From NCBI RefSeq assembly GCF_002078015.1, contig NZ_LWBP01000188.1, forward strand, positions 186,001 to 250,000: DNA of 64,000 nt, written 5' to 3'. Positions 7,422 through 16,115 of the stretch are shown here, one piece after another (position 1 is the first letter of the stretch; each line of letters starts with the position of its first letter). The translations under genes were made by a program, and so were the position numbers. The stretch is from Niastella populi (GTDB taxonomy: Bacteria; Bacteroidota; Bacteroidia; Chitinophagales; Chitinophagaceae). The notes under the pieces were generated by a model, which had not been told where the DNA came from, ran no database searches, and saw only the letters and a program-made list of their open reading frames with translations.

Positions 7422-7539
7422 CCTGTGAGAATTGATAAAACGGGATGTTATAATAACGAGAATAGTGTTTAAATGGTGTAATAAAACAACCCTGCGTGTT
7501 TAATTCCGTACGAAAGCTTAGTTAAGCACTCAGGGTTTT

Positions 7540-7572
7540 AAAAAATCCCGACGCCAGCGTCGGGATTTTTTT
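7540..7572. terminator. Bidirectional terminator between CBM48 gene and SDR gene
   Basis: TCCCGACGC (7546-7554) pairs with GCGTCGGGA (7557-7565). The stem is extended by an A-run on one side and a T-run on the other, so it can end transcription from both convergent genes. Confidence 0.85.
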
Positions 7573-8263
7573 ATGCGTTGTTGTAAACTTTATACACAGG
7601 GTCTCTCAAAACGTTGCCGTTATCGGAGCAGATAAATGAAAGTACGGCTGCAATTTGTTCGGGTTTTACCCAGCTGTTATGATCGGCATCGGGCATGCTT
7701 TTGCGGTTGGGCGGCGTATCGATCGTACTGGGTGCTATTACTGAAACCGTAACATTTTTACCTTTGGCTTCTTTATTTAAAATTTCGGCGAGGTTGAACA
7801 ATAATGATTTGCTCAACGCATAGGCTATTTTGTTGGTGCCTTCTGCGAGGTTCAGTCCGGGACGGGCGCCGGTGAATACCAGCCGGCCATAACCGTTCTG
7901 TAACATATGCTGAAATAACGGGCGGGCGATATTGTAAGCGGTTTCGAAGTTGAGCGTGAACATTTGTCTTAACTGGCTGATGTTGGTAGATGAAATATCG
8001 CCCATTTCAAAACCGCCGGCCAGTAATACGCCGCAGTCGATATTCCCGTACAGGCTGGCTGCTTCTTTTACAAACGTGGAGCTTTCAGATTCGTCGGTAA
8101 GCTCGATACCGTGCAGTTCGAATTGGGGGTGCCTGTCTGCAAAACCCAGGTGGTTACCCGAATGGTCAACCGCAATCACCTTGTAATCTTCGTCGAGGAA
8201 TTTTTTTACCACCGCGGTTCCCAGGTTGCCATTTGCACCTGTTATAATAATTGTTTTAGGCAT
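7571..8263 (-). CDS. SDR-family NAD(P)-dependent oxidoreductase
   Basis: 230 residues from MPKTIIITGANGNLGTAVV. The Rossmann glycine motif is TGANGNLG (residues 8-15), followed by an NxAG-type LLAGG motif and the YALSK segment containing the catalytic Tyr and Lys (IAYALSKSLL). The Ser position is held by a FTGAR segment, so the catalytic triad is slightly unusual. The frame is open to 8341, but the extra residues (MGHLHRWPTFFYVIP) do not fit the family and a perfect -7 box at 8288-8295 rules out the upstream start. The substrate cannot be predicted. Confidence 0.88.
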   Translation of the reverse strand: MPKTIIITGANGNLGTAVVKKFLDEDYKVIAVDHSGNHLGFADRHPQFELHGIELTDESESSTFVKEAASLYGNIDCGVLLAGGFEMGDISSTNISQLRQMFTLNFETAYNIARPLFQHMLQNGYGRLVFTGARPGLNLAEGTNKIAYALSKSLLFNLAEILNKEAKGKNVTVSVIAPSTIDTPPNRKSMPDADHNSWVKPEQIAAVLSFICSDNGNVLRDPVYKVYNNA

Positions 8264-8287
8264 AATGAAAGGTATATGTAGTTTATT

Positions 8288-8295
8288 CAAAGATA
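8288..8295 (-). promoter_or_regulatory. -7 promoter box TATCTTTG for SDR gene
   Basis: Perfect TAnnTTTG on the minus strand, 24 bp before the ATG at 8263. There is no clear -33 TTG. It lies just after the terminator of the upstream ilvE gene. Confidence 0.6.
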
Positions 8296-8312
8296 CTGGT
8301 ATTACATAAAAG

Positions 8313-8344
8313 AAGGTGGGCCACCTATGCAGATGGCCCACCTT
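8313..8344 (-). terminator. Terminator of ilvE
   Basis: Perfect 11-bp inverted repeat AAGGTGGGCCA (8313-8323) / TGGCCCACCTT (8334-8344), with a T-rich tract following on the minus strand. It separates ilvE from the SDR promoter. Confidence 0.75.
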
Positions 8345-8364
8345 TATTGAAATAGTAATACTGA

Positions 8365-9429
8365 TTAGAACAGGAAGTTCCAGCCATGCTTGTCTTCATC
8401 CTGGCCTTTGCGGATGGCCTCCATTTTGTTCTTTAGCTGGAACATGATGGCATTATCCTTAATAACAGGTAAATGGTGGTCGATTCCATTTATGTGTATG
8501 GTAGCTATGGGCGCTACTACGGCTGCGGTGCCGGCGCCGAACGCTTCTGAAATGGTATTATGCCTGAAGGCGTTCTCGAGCTCCGTTACGCTTATCGGGC
8601 GCGCTTCATGAGGAATGCCGAGATCGGCAGCCAGCGTCAATAAAGAATCGCGGGTTACGCCGGCCAGGATGGAATCGCTGGTGGGCGGTGTTACCAGTAC
8701 GCCGTCGATAACGAACATGGCATTCATCATACCTGATTCTTCAATGTATTTATTTTCACGGGCATCGGTCCAGATAACCTGGTCGTACCCGGCCTCTTTT
8801 GCTTTTTGTGTGGGGTAAAAGGCGCCACCGTAGTTACCGGCGCATTTTGCAGAACCCGTGCCTCCTTTTGCAGCGCGGGTATATTCTGTTTCTACTTTTA
8901 ACCGCAATGGTTGGGAGAAATAAGGGCCAACAGGTCCGGTAAAAATGATGAAACAATATTCATCGGAGATCTTTACACCATATTTGGCCTCGCTGGCAAA
9001 CATCAGCGGGCGAATATATAATGAAACACCGGGTTGTGCGGGCAGCCAGTCTTTATCTACTTCGATCAGGCGGCGCAACCCTTCAACGAAGATCTCTTCG
9101 GGTATGCCTGGCATGCACATACGGTTTAATGAGCGCAGCATTCTTTCGTAATGTTTGTGTACACGGAAAATGTTGATGCGGCCATCTTCCTGTCTGAATG
9201 CTTTCAAACCTTCAAAAACCGATTGTCCGTAATGGAATGCCAGTGTGGTGGGGCTTACGGTAATATCGCCAAAAGGAACGATGCGGGGAGCTTCCCACTG
9301 GCCATTTGAATAATTGCAGATCAGCATGTGATCAGATACATAGGTGCCGAATCCCAGCTTGTTGAAGTCTACTTCCGGCAACTTCGATTTGGTTGTTCTC
9401 TGAACTAAGATCTCATCAGTAAGTTCCAT
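8365..9429 (-). CDS. ilvE: Branched-chain amino acid aminotransferase
   Basis: 354 residues from MELTDEILVQRTTKSKLPEVDF. Fold-type IV PLP enzyme of the large BCAT group: GQSVFEGLKAF near residue 75, YIRPLMFAS, PLP-lysine in GSAKCAGNYGG, EESGMMNAMFV and the phosphate loop SILAGVTRDSLL. It transfers amino groups between Leu/Ile/Val and 2-oxoglutarate in the cytosol. An upstream extension to 9642 is open only because it reads through an intergenic repeat tract, so ATG 9429 is used. A near-consensus -7 box (TATCTTTA) lies about 40 bp upstream. Confidence 0.93.
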   Translation of the reverse strand: MELTDEILVQRTTKSKLPEVDFNKLGFGTYVSDHMLICNYSNGQWEAPRIVPFGDITVSPTTLAFHYGQSVFEGLKAFRQEDGRINIFRVHKHYERMLRSLNRMCMPGIPEEIFVEGLRRLIEVDKDWLPAQPGVSLYIRPLMFASEAKYGVKISDEYCFIIFTGPVGPYFSQPLRLKVETEYTRAAKGGTGSAKCAGNYGGAFYPTQKAKEAGYDQVIWTDARENKYIEESGMMNAMFVIDGVLVTPPTSDSILAGVTRDSLLTLAADLGIPHEARPISVTELENAFRHNTISEAFGAGTAAVVAPIATIHINGIDHHLPVIKDNAIMFQLKNKMEAIRKGQDEDKHGWNFLF

Positions 9430-9479
9430 ATAACAAAAATTTTTTGTGCTACAAGTCAATTCAGTGTGTAAAGATAACC

Positions 9480-9665
9480 CGAAAAAAGGCAAAGCCAAAA
9501 GTGGAATGCAGGCGAAAGCTGAAAGCCTAAAGAGAATACAGCCCAAAGCTGAAAGTCTAAAGCTTAAAGCGAATACAGCTGCAAGCCACAAGCGGAATAC
9601 AGCCGACGGCCAGCAGTTAAAAACCAAGGGCAAGACCGCCAATTGTTTATTAATCCCGAATAAAA
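9480..9665. repeat. Degenerate intergenic repeat tract (AAAGCTGAAAGnCTAAAG / GAATACAGC units)
   Basis: Recurring units such as AAAGCTGAAAGCCTAAAG, AAAGCTGAAAGTCTAAAG and three to four copies of G(A/G)ATACAGC fill the spacer between ilvE and the decarboxylase gene. It keeps an accidental open frame on both strands, which is not treated as coding. Confidence 0.6.
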
Positions 9666-9668
9666 GAA

Positions 9669-9707
9669 CTTACCACTTAAAACTTACCACTTAGAACTAA
9701 CTACCTC
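9669..9707. repeat. 14-bp tandem repeat at decarboxylase gene 3' end
   Basis: ACTTACCACTTAAA is followed by ACTTACCACTTAGA and a partial third copy. On the minus strand this repeat supplies the last residues (SSKW) and stop codon of the decarboxylase at 9684. Confidence 0.65.
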
Positions 9708-11156
9708 TTTTCCAATAGCTGCTATTTCATTTACAAGCAATTCAAAATCATTGAACTGGCTGCGGTGATTCGTAATGGCCACGCGAATGCAGTACTGCCC
9801 GTTCAGTAATGTATATGAAGGTGCCGCTATTCCCTTTTCATGCAGCCGCATGAGTATTTCCCGGTTCAGGTTATTCAATTCACCGGTAAGCATGTTAGCC
9901 GGGTTATACCGGAAGCAAACAATGTTCAACGGAACGGGCGCCATCAGTTCAAGCAGGGGATCGTTCTGAACCAGTTCAGCCAGGTATTGCGCCTGCTGCA
10001 AATTCTGCCTGATAAGCGTACGATAGGTTTCAAGCCCGTACTGCTTTAACGACATCCATACTTTCAGGGCTTTAAAACCCCGCGACAATTCCATGCCGTA
10101 ATTGTTATAGCCATCCGGCCCGGCCGATAATCCGCGGTCGTGAACCATTAAATAGCTTACCGCATAGGCAAATGCTTCGCGATGTAACTCAGGATCACGC
10201 ACCAGCACACAGGCCGCTTCATAATTCACATACATCCATTTATGAAAATCGAACGACAGGCTGTTTGCCAGTTCAAGCCCTTTCAGCCGGCTGGCAAACT
10301 CGGGCAACAGGTTGGGAATTGCGCCAAAAGCGCCATCTACATGCAGCCACAGGTTGTGTTCTTTGGCAATGGCAGCCAGCTCATCGAGCGCATCGATGGC
10401 GCCGGTATTCACCGTGCCCGCATTGCCTACAATACAAAATGGCCGGCAGCCTGCCGCTATATCTTCAACGATCATACGCTGCAGTACATCGGTGCGAATG
10501 CGGTAATTTTCATCAACCGGTACCTTGCGGAAATTATCGCTGCCGATCCCTATCACTTCAACCCCCTTCATTACGCAGTTATGGGTTTCGGAAGAACCGT
10601 AAATAGTGAGCGGGCCGGGTAGCGACTGTAATCCTTTTGTTTTTATATTTCGATCGGCATGGTGCCGCGCCACTACCAGTGCGGTGATATTGGCCAGGCT
10701 GGCGCCGCTGATGAGCAGCCCGCTCGCCGTTTCGGGAAAGCCCATTATCTGCTTCGACCAGTCGAGCACCTGTTTTTCCACATGCATTGGCATACTATCG
10801 CCAATGCTTACGTTGGCATTCATACCCGAGGCCAGCATATCGGCCAGCATACCGAGTGGCGTACCGCCGCCCTGCACCCATGCCCAAAACCGGGGGTGAA
10901 TATTGTTGGTGTTATAGGGAAGTACATGTTTCAGGAAATCTTCATATACCGAAACCGCATCCTGCGGCATTTCAGGTACCGGTTGCTGCATGCTGTCAAT
11001 GGCAGCGGCGGTTGGTTTGGTATAAACCGGCCGCTGGCGCGATGTTTCGAGATAATAGAACAGGTCATCGAGCATGCGGTGGCCCAGCTCATTGAGCGCC
11101 GACCAGTACTGCGGGTCAAGTGTTCTCTCTTCTGTTATTACTGCTTCTTTTTTCAT
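9684..11156 (-). CDS. Pyridoxal-phosphate-dependent decarboxylase (aromatic amino acid decarboxylase type)
   Basis: 490 residues from MKKEAVITEERTLDPQYWSALNELG. Group II PLP decarboxylase: HPRFWAWVQGGGTPLGMLADML near residue 90, the SGASLANI cofactor loop, HVDGAFGA with the PLP-contacting Asp, and PLP-lysine in DFHKWMYVNYEAAC about residue 300. Family members convert aromatic or acidic amino acids to amines, but the substrate cannot be set here. The frame opens earlier (11183), but ATG 11156 fits better because upstream residues come from an AACGCAGAACGC repeat. The last few residues are encoded by a tandem repeat. It is monocistronic. Confidence 0.9.
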   Translation of the reverse strand: MKKEAVITEERTLDPQYWSALNELGHRMLDDLFYYLETSRQRPVYTKPTAAAIDSMQQPVPEMPQDAVSVYEDFLKHVLPYNTNNIHPRFWAWVQGGGTPLGMLADMLASGMNANVSIGDSMPMHVEKQVLDWSKQIMGFPETASGLLISGASLANITALVVARHHADRNIKTKGLQSLPGPLTIYGSSETHNCVMKGVEVIGIGSDNFRKVPVDENYRIRTDVLQRMIVEDIAAGCRPFCIVGNAGTVNTGAIDALDELAAIAKEHNLWLHVDGAFGAIPNLLPEFASRLKGLELANSLSFDFHKWMYVNYEAACVLVRDPELHREAFAYAVSYLMVHDRGLSAGPDGYNNYGMELSRGFKALKVWMSLKQYGLETYRTLIRQNLQQAQYLAELVQNDPLLELMAPVPLNIVCFRYNPANMLTGELNNLNREILMRLHEKGIAAPSYTLLNGQYCIRVAITNHRSQFNDFELLVNEIAAIGKEVVSSKW

Positions 11157-11586
11157 AACGATTTTTAAACGCAGAACGCGCAACGCAGAACGCTGAAATA
11201 CAGTATGCTGGTGTTTATGCGTTAAGCGTTTGGCGTTAAGCTGTAGGCGTTCTACAAATTTCCTGCAGAACAGGGTTATAAAACAGATGCAGATTCGGGC
11301 AGTTTGACTGTATCAGATGCGCCGCGGAGTTGAAAAGTTGATAAAGTTGATGGGGTTGATAAAGGCGGGAGCAAGGTTTATGGTTGGCGGGTTGGCTTGT
11401 TATGGATCGAGGACATGGGAAAAAGGAAAAGGCGGACGAAAGCAGAATCGCTCTAATAAAAAGCCCTCTAATGATTTAAACCATTAGAGGGCTGCCATAT
11501 ATAATTTGTGAATTCGTCAGGTAAGCGCTGCCTTTGGCGGGCTCCCTTTATCAACTTTTCAACCCTGTCAACTTTTCAACTTGCCT
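11157..11586. other. Gene-free intergenic region with repeats and terminator
   Basis: It holds short repeats of (AACGCA)/(GCGTTAAG) type at 11170-11250, a tandem repeat (GAAAAGTTGATAAAGTTGAT) at 11329-11364, the terminator at 11458-11493, and the opposite-orientation repeat (TCAACTTTTCAACCCTGTCAA) at 11545-11582. No ORF of note. Confidence 0.7.
11458..11493 (-). terminator. Terminator of acyl-CoA ligase gene
   Basis: GCCCTCTAATG (11463-11473) pairs perfectly with CATTAGAGGGC (11482-11492). The A-run at 11458-11462 gives the U-tract on the minus strand. Confidence 0.85.
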
Positions 11587-13368
11587 CTACGCATAAATAT
11601 GCTCAATAGCATCTCTATACTTCTCCATCACCACTTTTCGTTTCAGGCTTAACTTAGGCGTCATTTCACCGGTTTCAATGCTCCATTCGTGTGGTAACAG
11701 TTCAAACCTTTTTATTTGCTCTACATGGTTGAAGAATTTGTTGTAGCTGTCGATCAGTTCGCGGAACAGATCAATAACTTTCTGATCTTTTATCAACTTT
11801 TCATTGGGCATGTCGGGCAGGCCCTGTTTGCGCGCCCAGTCTCTCAGCGAAGGAAAGGCCGGAATAATAAGCGCACCTACGAATTTTCTTTCCGACCCCA
11901 CCACCATGATCTGCTCAACAAAGATGGATTCTTTCAGTTTGTTCTCTATCGGTAATGGCGCTACGTATTTACCACCGCTTGTTTTGAACAGTTCTTTTTT
12001 GCGATCGGTGATCTTCAGGTATTTGCCATCTGACATCATACCGATATCGCCGGTATGGTACCATTCACCGCTCATGGTTTCTTCGGTGAGGTCGGGGCGT
12101 TTGTAATAGCCCATCATAACGTTGGGGCCTTTGCACAGTATTTCGCCGTCTTCGGCAATCTTTACTTCTACATCGTCAATAAGGGGGCCAACCGTGCCAA
12201 AGCTGCGGTTATGCTCTTCGAACCGGTTTACGCTGATAACCGGCGAGGTTTCAGTTAAGCCATACCCTTCGAGGATCGGAATACGTGCTGCCGTGAAAAT
12301 GCGTATCAAACGCACCTGGCAGGCAGCGCCGCCGCTTACAATACATTTGAGGTTATTGCCGAGGCCCTCGCGCCACTTACTGAAAATAAGTTTGTTGGCG
12401 AGCGCCAGCTGCATATTATAGCTAAAGCCCATTGGTTTATTGATCTCATACCGGGTAGCGAGGTCGTGCGCCCAGTAGAATAATTTTCTTTTTATACCGG
12501 TGAGCTCTGCGCCTTTGGCCATAATGCGGTCGTATACTTTTTCGAGCAGTCGCGGTACCGTGGTGAACATATCGGGCTTCACCTCTTTCAGGTTATCGCC
12601 GATGGTTTCCATACTTTCTGCATAGTAAATGGCTATACCGCGGAACAGATAGAAGTAGGTGATCATGCGTTCGAAAATATGGTTCAGCGGCAGAAAGCTG
12701 AGGGAACGCATATTGGGGAATGCGGGCAAACAGGGGTAGCAGGCCAGCACATTGCTCAGGATATTACGATGTGAAAGCATTACGCCCTTGGGGGTACCGG
12801 TGGTGCCTGAGGTATAGATGATAGTGGCCAGGTCTTCGTACCTGATCTGTGCGGCAATGTTTGTAACTTTTTCGTGTGCCGCTTCGTCGGCCAGGGCAAT
12901 CACTTCTTTCCAGTGGCGGGCATTGGCCACATGCTCGAAGGTGAAAATTTCCTGCAGGGCGGGAACGCGGTCTTTTACGCTTAGTACTTTATGAAACAGT
13001 TCTTCGTCGTTTACGAACACGATCTTTACCTGGGCGTCGTTCAAAACGAATTCGAGGTCCTGTACGTTGATGGTAGGATAAATGGGTGTTAAAATGGCGC
13101 CGGTTTGCTGAACGGCGAGGTCGAGCATCACCCATTCGGGCCGGTTTTTACTGAGAATGGCAATTTTATCGCGCTTTTCGGCGGTCATATCGCCGCACTG
13201 GATGCCCAGGTTCAGTAAACCTGCGCTTAATTTATTTACGGTATTGTTTACTTCCTCTGTGCTGTACGTTCTCCATTTACCATTCTCTTTGGCAGCCAGC
13301 ATATTGGGCATTGGCTTCCCTTTCAAATGGATCAGCAGGCAATCGAATAGACGTTTGGGTTCGGTCAT
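11587..13368 (-). CDS. Long-chain fatty acid-CoA ligase (AMP-forming)
   Basis: 593 residues. ANL-superfamily enzyme of the FAA1/FadD15 type: P-loop YTSGTTGTPKGVMLSH about residue 180, YGLTETSPV adenine-binding motif, YHTGDIG, and the hinge motif ITDRKKELFKTSGGKYVAP. It activates fatty acids to acyl-CoA through an acyl-adenylate at the membrane-cytosol boundary for beta-oxidation or lipid synthesis. The N-terminus (MTEPKRLFDCLLIHLKGKP) is normal for the family. It is a single gene followed by a strong terminator 95 bp downstream. The gene symbol is left open because several paralogues are usual. Confidence 0.92.
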   Translation of the reverse strand: MTEPKRLFDCLLIHLKGKPMPNMLAAKENGKWRTYSTEEVNNTVNKLSAGLLNLGIQCGDMTAEKRDKIAILSKNRPEWVMLDLAVQQTGAILTPIYPTINVQDLEFVLNDAQVKIVFVNDEELFHKVLSVKDRVPALQEIFTFEHVANARHWKEVIALADEAAHEKVTNIAAQIRYEDLATIIYTSGTTGTPKGVMLSHRNILSNVLACYPCLPAFPNMRSLSFLPLNHIFERMITYFYLFRGIAIYYAESMETIGDNLKEVKPDMFTTVPRLLEKVYDRIMAKGAELTGIKRKLFYWAHDLATRYEINKPMGFSYNMQLALANKLIFSKWREGLGNNLKCIVSGGAACQVRLIRIFTAARIPILEGYGLTETSPVISVNRFEEHNRSFGTVGPLIDDVEVKIAEDGEILCKGPNVMMGYYKRPDLTEETMSGEWYHTGDIGMMSDGKYLKITDRKKELFKTSGGKYVAPLPIENKLKESIFVEQIMVVGSERKFVGALIIPAFPSLRDWARKQGLPDMPNEKLIKDQKVIDLFRELIDSYNKFFNHVEQIKRFELLPHEWSIETGEMTPKLSLKRKVVMEKYRDAIEHIYA

Positions 13369-13472
13369 AGATGTTGTTTTTTGATCCGGACAGTAAGCAG
13401 GGAAAATCCCGGCCGGCCGGGGAACAGGACCTCCGGATTTACGTTAGTTGAATTTAACGAATCTGCGCTAAT

Positions 13473-13503
13473 AAAAAAAGCCCCGGCGTGTAACGTCGGG
13501 GCC
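13473..13503 (-). terminator. Terminator of TPR protein gene
   Basis: GCCCCGGCG (13480-13488) pairs with CGTCGGGGC (13494-13502, one G-T pair). The A-run at 13473-13479 forms the U-tract on the minus strand. Confidence 0.8.
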
Positions 13504-13509
13504 ATTCGA

Positions 13510-14535
13510 TTATTTTACTGTTTGATAATACTGTCCCCCCGGTACCTTAAATACCCGGTTGTGCTGAAAGTAATCAAACTTGTTGTAATCTTCCTGGTGG
13601 GTTTTGGTCCAGTTTTCATAGGCAGACAGGTTGCCGGCGGTGCCGAATACCCATTGGTTATAAGCATCGAACATCCCTGCTTTTAACAGCTGCTGATGAT
13701 ATTCGTATAGGCGGAAGGGAAACTTATTTGCGTTTTTGGCGAACCAGTCGAGGACGAACTTGGTGCGTACGGCCGACAGGGTTTCGGCATTAACACCGTT
13801 AGTTCCTATAAAGGTCGATTGGGTTTTCATGTTTTCGAGGAAGGCCTTTACAAATTCATTTTTTGTATCCTGGTCCTTCATCATGTTGGCGTCGGTAAAC
13901 AGTTTCTTGTAGCTATCGAGCAGCACGTTCTTGATCTCTGCGGTGCGTTTTGAATAGCTTTCGAGGTTTACGAAGATCTCGCCGTAGATCAGTGCCCACA
14001 CTTTATCGGGAGTGAAATAGTAATATTTGGCGGCGTTATAGTAGTTGCCCGAATAACCGGGGTCGGTTTCTATGCCTTTTTCCCATTGTTTTATGGCATC
14101 GTTATAGTTTTTCTTACTCCACAGCATTTCGCCGTACTCATTGAAGAGGGTGCCGCTGTTGGGGAATTTTTTCAGGGCGGCTTTATACATCTTCTCGCAA
14201 TCCTTTACTTCTTCGATGGCTTTGTAGATCATGCCGAGGATCTGAAAGCTTTGTACATCCACATCCTGGCGTTCGGGGAATTTTTTGGCTACTTCCAGGC
14301 CGCGTACATAGTCGCGGTTAAGGTAATAGGCAAATGCCAGGTCTTTCTGCAGGTCGAGGTTATCGGTATTGTTTTGTAAACCCCGGTTCAGCACCAGCAC
14401 GGCGTTGGAATAATCGCCCTGCTTCATATAATTTTTAGCAGTTTCCTGTACAGATTTCACATCACCGGGCTCCGTTTGGGCCTGTGTCATATTTACGGCA
14501 AACAATAAGCATACAACTGGTAAAAGATATTTCAT
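13510..14535 (-). CDS. Secreted/periplasmic tetratricopeptide-repeat protein
   Basis: 341 residues from MKYLLPVVCLLFAVNMTQAQTEPGD. A signal peptide (about residues 1-19, AQA-like cleavage) is followed by TPR-like helical pairs over about residues 25-175 (NYMKQGDYSNAVLVLNRGLQNN, AYYLNRDYVRGLEVAKKFP, GEMLWSKKNYNDAIKQWEKGIETDPGYSGNYYNAAKYYY). The C-terminal half (DANMMKDQDTKNEFVKAFLENMKTQ onward) is helical without a named domain. It is probably an exported scaffold protein. A perfect -7 box ends 7 bp before the ATG, so the mRNA may have almost no leader. Confidence 0.82.
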   Translation of the reverse strand: MKYLLPVVCLLFAVNMTQAQTEPGDVKSVQETAKNYMKQGDYSNAVLVLNRGLQNNTDNLDLQKDLAFAYYLNRDYVRGLEVAKKFPERQDVDVQSFQILGMIYKAIEEVKDCEKMYKAALKKFPNSGTLFNEYGEMLWSKKNYNDAIKQWEKGIETDPGYSGNYYNAAKYYYFTPDKVWALIYGEIFVNLESYSKRTAEIKNVLLDSYKKLFTDANMMKDQDTKNEFVKAFLENMKTQSTFIGTNGVNAETLSAVRTKFVLDWFAKNANKFPFRLYEYHQQLLKAGMFDAYNQWVFGTAGNLSAYENWTKTHQEDYNKFDYFQHNRVFKVPGGQYYQTVK

Positions 14536-14541
14536 ACAGTT

Positions 14542-14549
14542 CAAAGATA
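14542..14549 (-). promoter_or_regulatory. -7 promoter box TATCTTTG for TPR gene
   Basis: Perfect TAnnTTTG with the last base 7 bp before the ATG at 14535. If transcription starts about 7 nt downstream, the message would be leaderless or nearly so. Confidence 0.55.
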
Positions 14550-14701
14550 AGGGAAGGAAAGGACTGACAGGGGCAAAGAACGTTAAAATCGGGGGCAGGG
14601 TTGAAAAGTTGGGGGGTATGAAATGCCGGGGTTTTTGTTTTTTCCTTCAGGAATTGTATCGGGCAGCCATTGATCGGTTTTTGCTGACCGGGTTACAAAA
14701 C

Positions 14702-14732
14702 AAAAGCCGGAGGCGTTGCGCTCCGGCTTTTT
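14702..14732. terminator. Bidirectional-type terminator after DUF1015 gene
   Basis: AAAAGCCGGAG (14702-14712) pairs with CTCCGGCTTTT (14721-14731). It lies downstream (minus strand) of the DUF1015 gene ending at 14829, with weak tandem repeats (GTTGAAAAGTTGG, TTGTCAACTTACCC) on either side. Confidence 0.8.
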
Positions 14733-14828
14733 ATTGCGGTGAGATTCTTGTAAACTCATTAAGACTTTGTAAGAAACACAAGTAATTCCCCCTGTCAGCC
14801 TGTTAACCCGTTACTTGTCAACTTACCC

Positions 14829-16061
14829 TTACCCTTCGATCAGGTGCGTAAGCAGCCCGTCGCGCAGTTTGGGTTCAAACCAGGTGCTTTTGGGCGGCAT
14901 TACATTACCGCTATCGGCAATATCGAATAACTGCTGAATGGTTACGGGGTGCAGGCTGAAGGCAACGGCCATTTCTCCGCTGTTCACTCTTTTCTCCAGC
15001 TCACCCAGTCCGCGGATACCGCCTACGAAATCGATGCGTTTGTCGGTCCGCTGGTCTTTAATACCTAAGATGGGATCAAGTACGAGGTTCGACAAAATTG
15101 ATACATCCAGCACACCGATGGGGTCATTGCTCCAGGTACCTTCTTTAGCGGTGAGTGTATACCACTGGCCTTTGAGGTACATACCGAACTGGTGCAGTTT
15201 GGCGGGCGCAACGGCGGTAGCCGCTTTTTCTATGGTAAAAGAAGCGCCTAGTTTTTCAAGCAGGCTGGCCTCGGTAAATCCGTTCAGGTCTTTAATTACC
15301 CTGTTGTAATCCATGATGTATAACTGGTTCGACGGGAACAGGGTAGTTAAGAAATAATCTGCTTCGGCTTTTGCCTGGCTGCCCAATGCCTTGCGCACTT
15401 TGGCGGCTGAAGCGGCGCGGTGATGGCCATCGGCGATATAGGTATGCGGAATTTGCGTTTCGAACAGGTTGGTGATGGCTTCATTTATCGCGTCATCGGT
15501 GATCACCCAAATGGTATGGCTGATAGCATCGTCGGCTACGAAATCGTACACCGGCGAATGCGTGTTCTTCCAGTTCTCTATCAGCGTATCTACTTTGGCG
15601 TTGTTGCGGTAAGCGAGGAATACGTTACCGGTTTGAGCGCCGGTGGTTTTGATGTGATTGATGCGGTCCTGCTCTTTTTCGGGGCGGGTGAACTCATGTT
15701 TTTTGATCACATCATTTTCATAATCGTCAACCGAGCTGGCGGCAACCAGTCCGGTCTGGCTGCGGCCGTTCATTACCAGTTGATATATGTAGTAGCAGGG
15801 CTTGTCTTCCCTGAACAAAATACTGCGTTGAATAAATGCCGTGATATTCTCTTTTGCTTTTTCATATACCGGTGCGCTGTGCATATCGATATCATCTGGC
15901 AGATCGATCTCTGATTTGGTAATATGCAGAAAAGTATAGGGGTTGCCTACTGCTTCTTCACGCGCCTCTTTTGAATTCAATACATCGTAAGGACGGGAAG
16001 CAACCTGCCTGGCCAGTTCGGGACGCGGGCGCAGGGCTTTGAAAGGAGAAATGTGTGCCAT
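14829..16061 (-). CDS. DUF1015 family protein
   Basis: 410 residues from MAHISPFKALRPRPELARQVASRPYDVLNSKEAREEA. This is the hallmark DUF1015 start, followed by NPYTFLHITKSEIDLP, a central HEFTRPEKEQDRINHIKTTGAQTGNVFLAY segment and the conserved IADGHHRAASAAK motif. Cytosolic, biochemical role unknown. In many Bacteroidota it lies with serC and serA, and here serC is the upstream neighbour (155 bp away) while serA is absent from this window. A role linked to serine metabolism is suggested only by neighbourhood. Confidence 0.92.
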   Translation of the reverse strand: MAHISPFKALRPRPELARQVASRPYDVLNSKEAREEAVGNPYTFLHITKSEIDLPDDIDMHSAPVYEKAKENITAFIQRSILFREDKPCYYIYQLVMNGRSQTGLVAASSVDDYENDVIKKHEFTRPEKEQDRINHIKTTGAQTGNVFLAYRNNAKVDTLIENWKNTHSPVYDFVADDAISHTIWVITDDAINEAITNLFETQIPHTYIADGHHRAASAAKVRKALGSQAKAEADYFLTTLFPSNQLYIMDYNRVIKDLNGFTEASLLEKLGASFTIEKAATAVAPAKLHQFGMYLKGQWYTLTAKEGTWSNDPIGVLDVSILSNLVLDPILGIKDQRTDKRIDFVGGIRGLGELEKRVNSGEMAVAFSLHPVTIQQLFDIADSGNVMPPKSTWFEPKLRDGLLTHLIEG

Positions 16062-16085
16062 TATTCTATCAATTAAGTGGAACCT

Positions 16086-16115
16086 CCCCTAACCCCTCCT
16101 GAAGGAGGGGAATTG
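16086..16115. repeat. GC-rich palindromic intergenic element (CCCCTCCTGAAGGAGGGG)
   Basis: The core CCCCTCCT-GA-AGGAGGGG (16093-16110) is a perfect palindrome preceded by AACCTCCCCTAA. Related copies occur at 33394-33407 and 33528-33540, so this is a dispersed palindromic repeat. Confidence 0.65.

Noticed and set aside
9446-9694. 82-codon plus-strand ORF (MLQVNSVCKDNPKKGKAKSG start)
   Set aside because: It is made of the degenerate intergenic repeat tract, and both strands stay open because of the repeat.
10172-11168. Several plus-strand ORFs of 97-169 codons opposite the decarboxylase
   Set aside because: Shadows of the well-supported PLP decarboxylase on the other strand, with no family resemblance.
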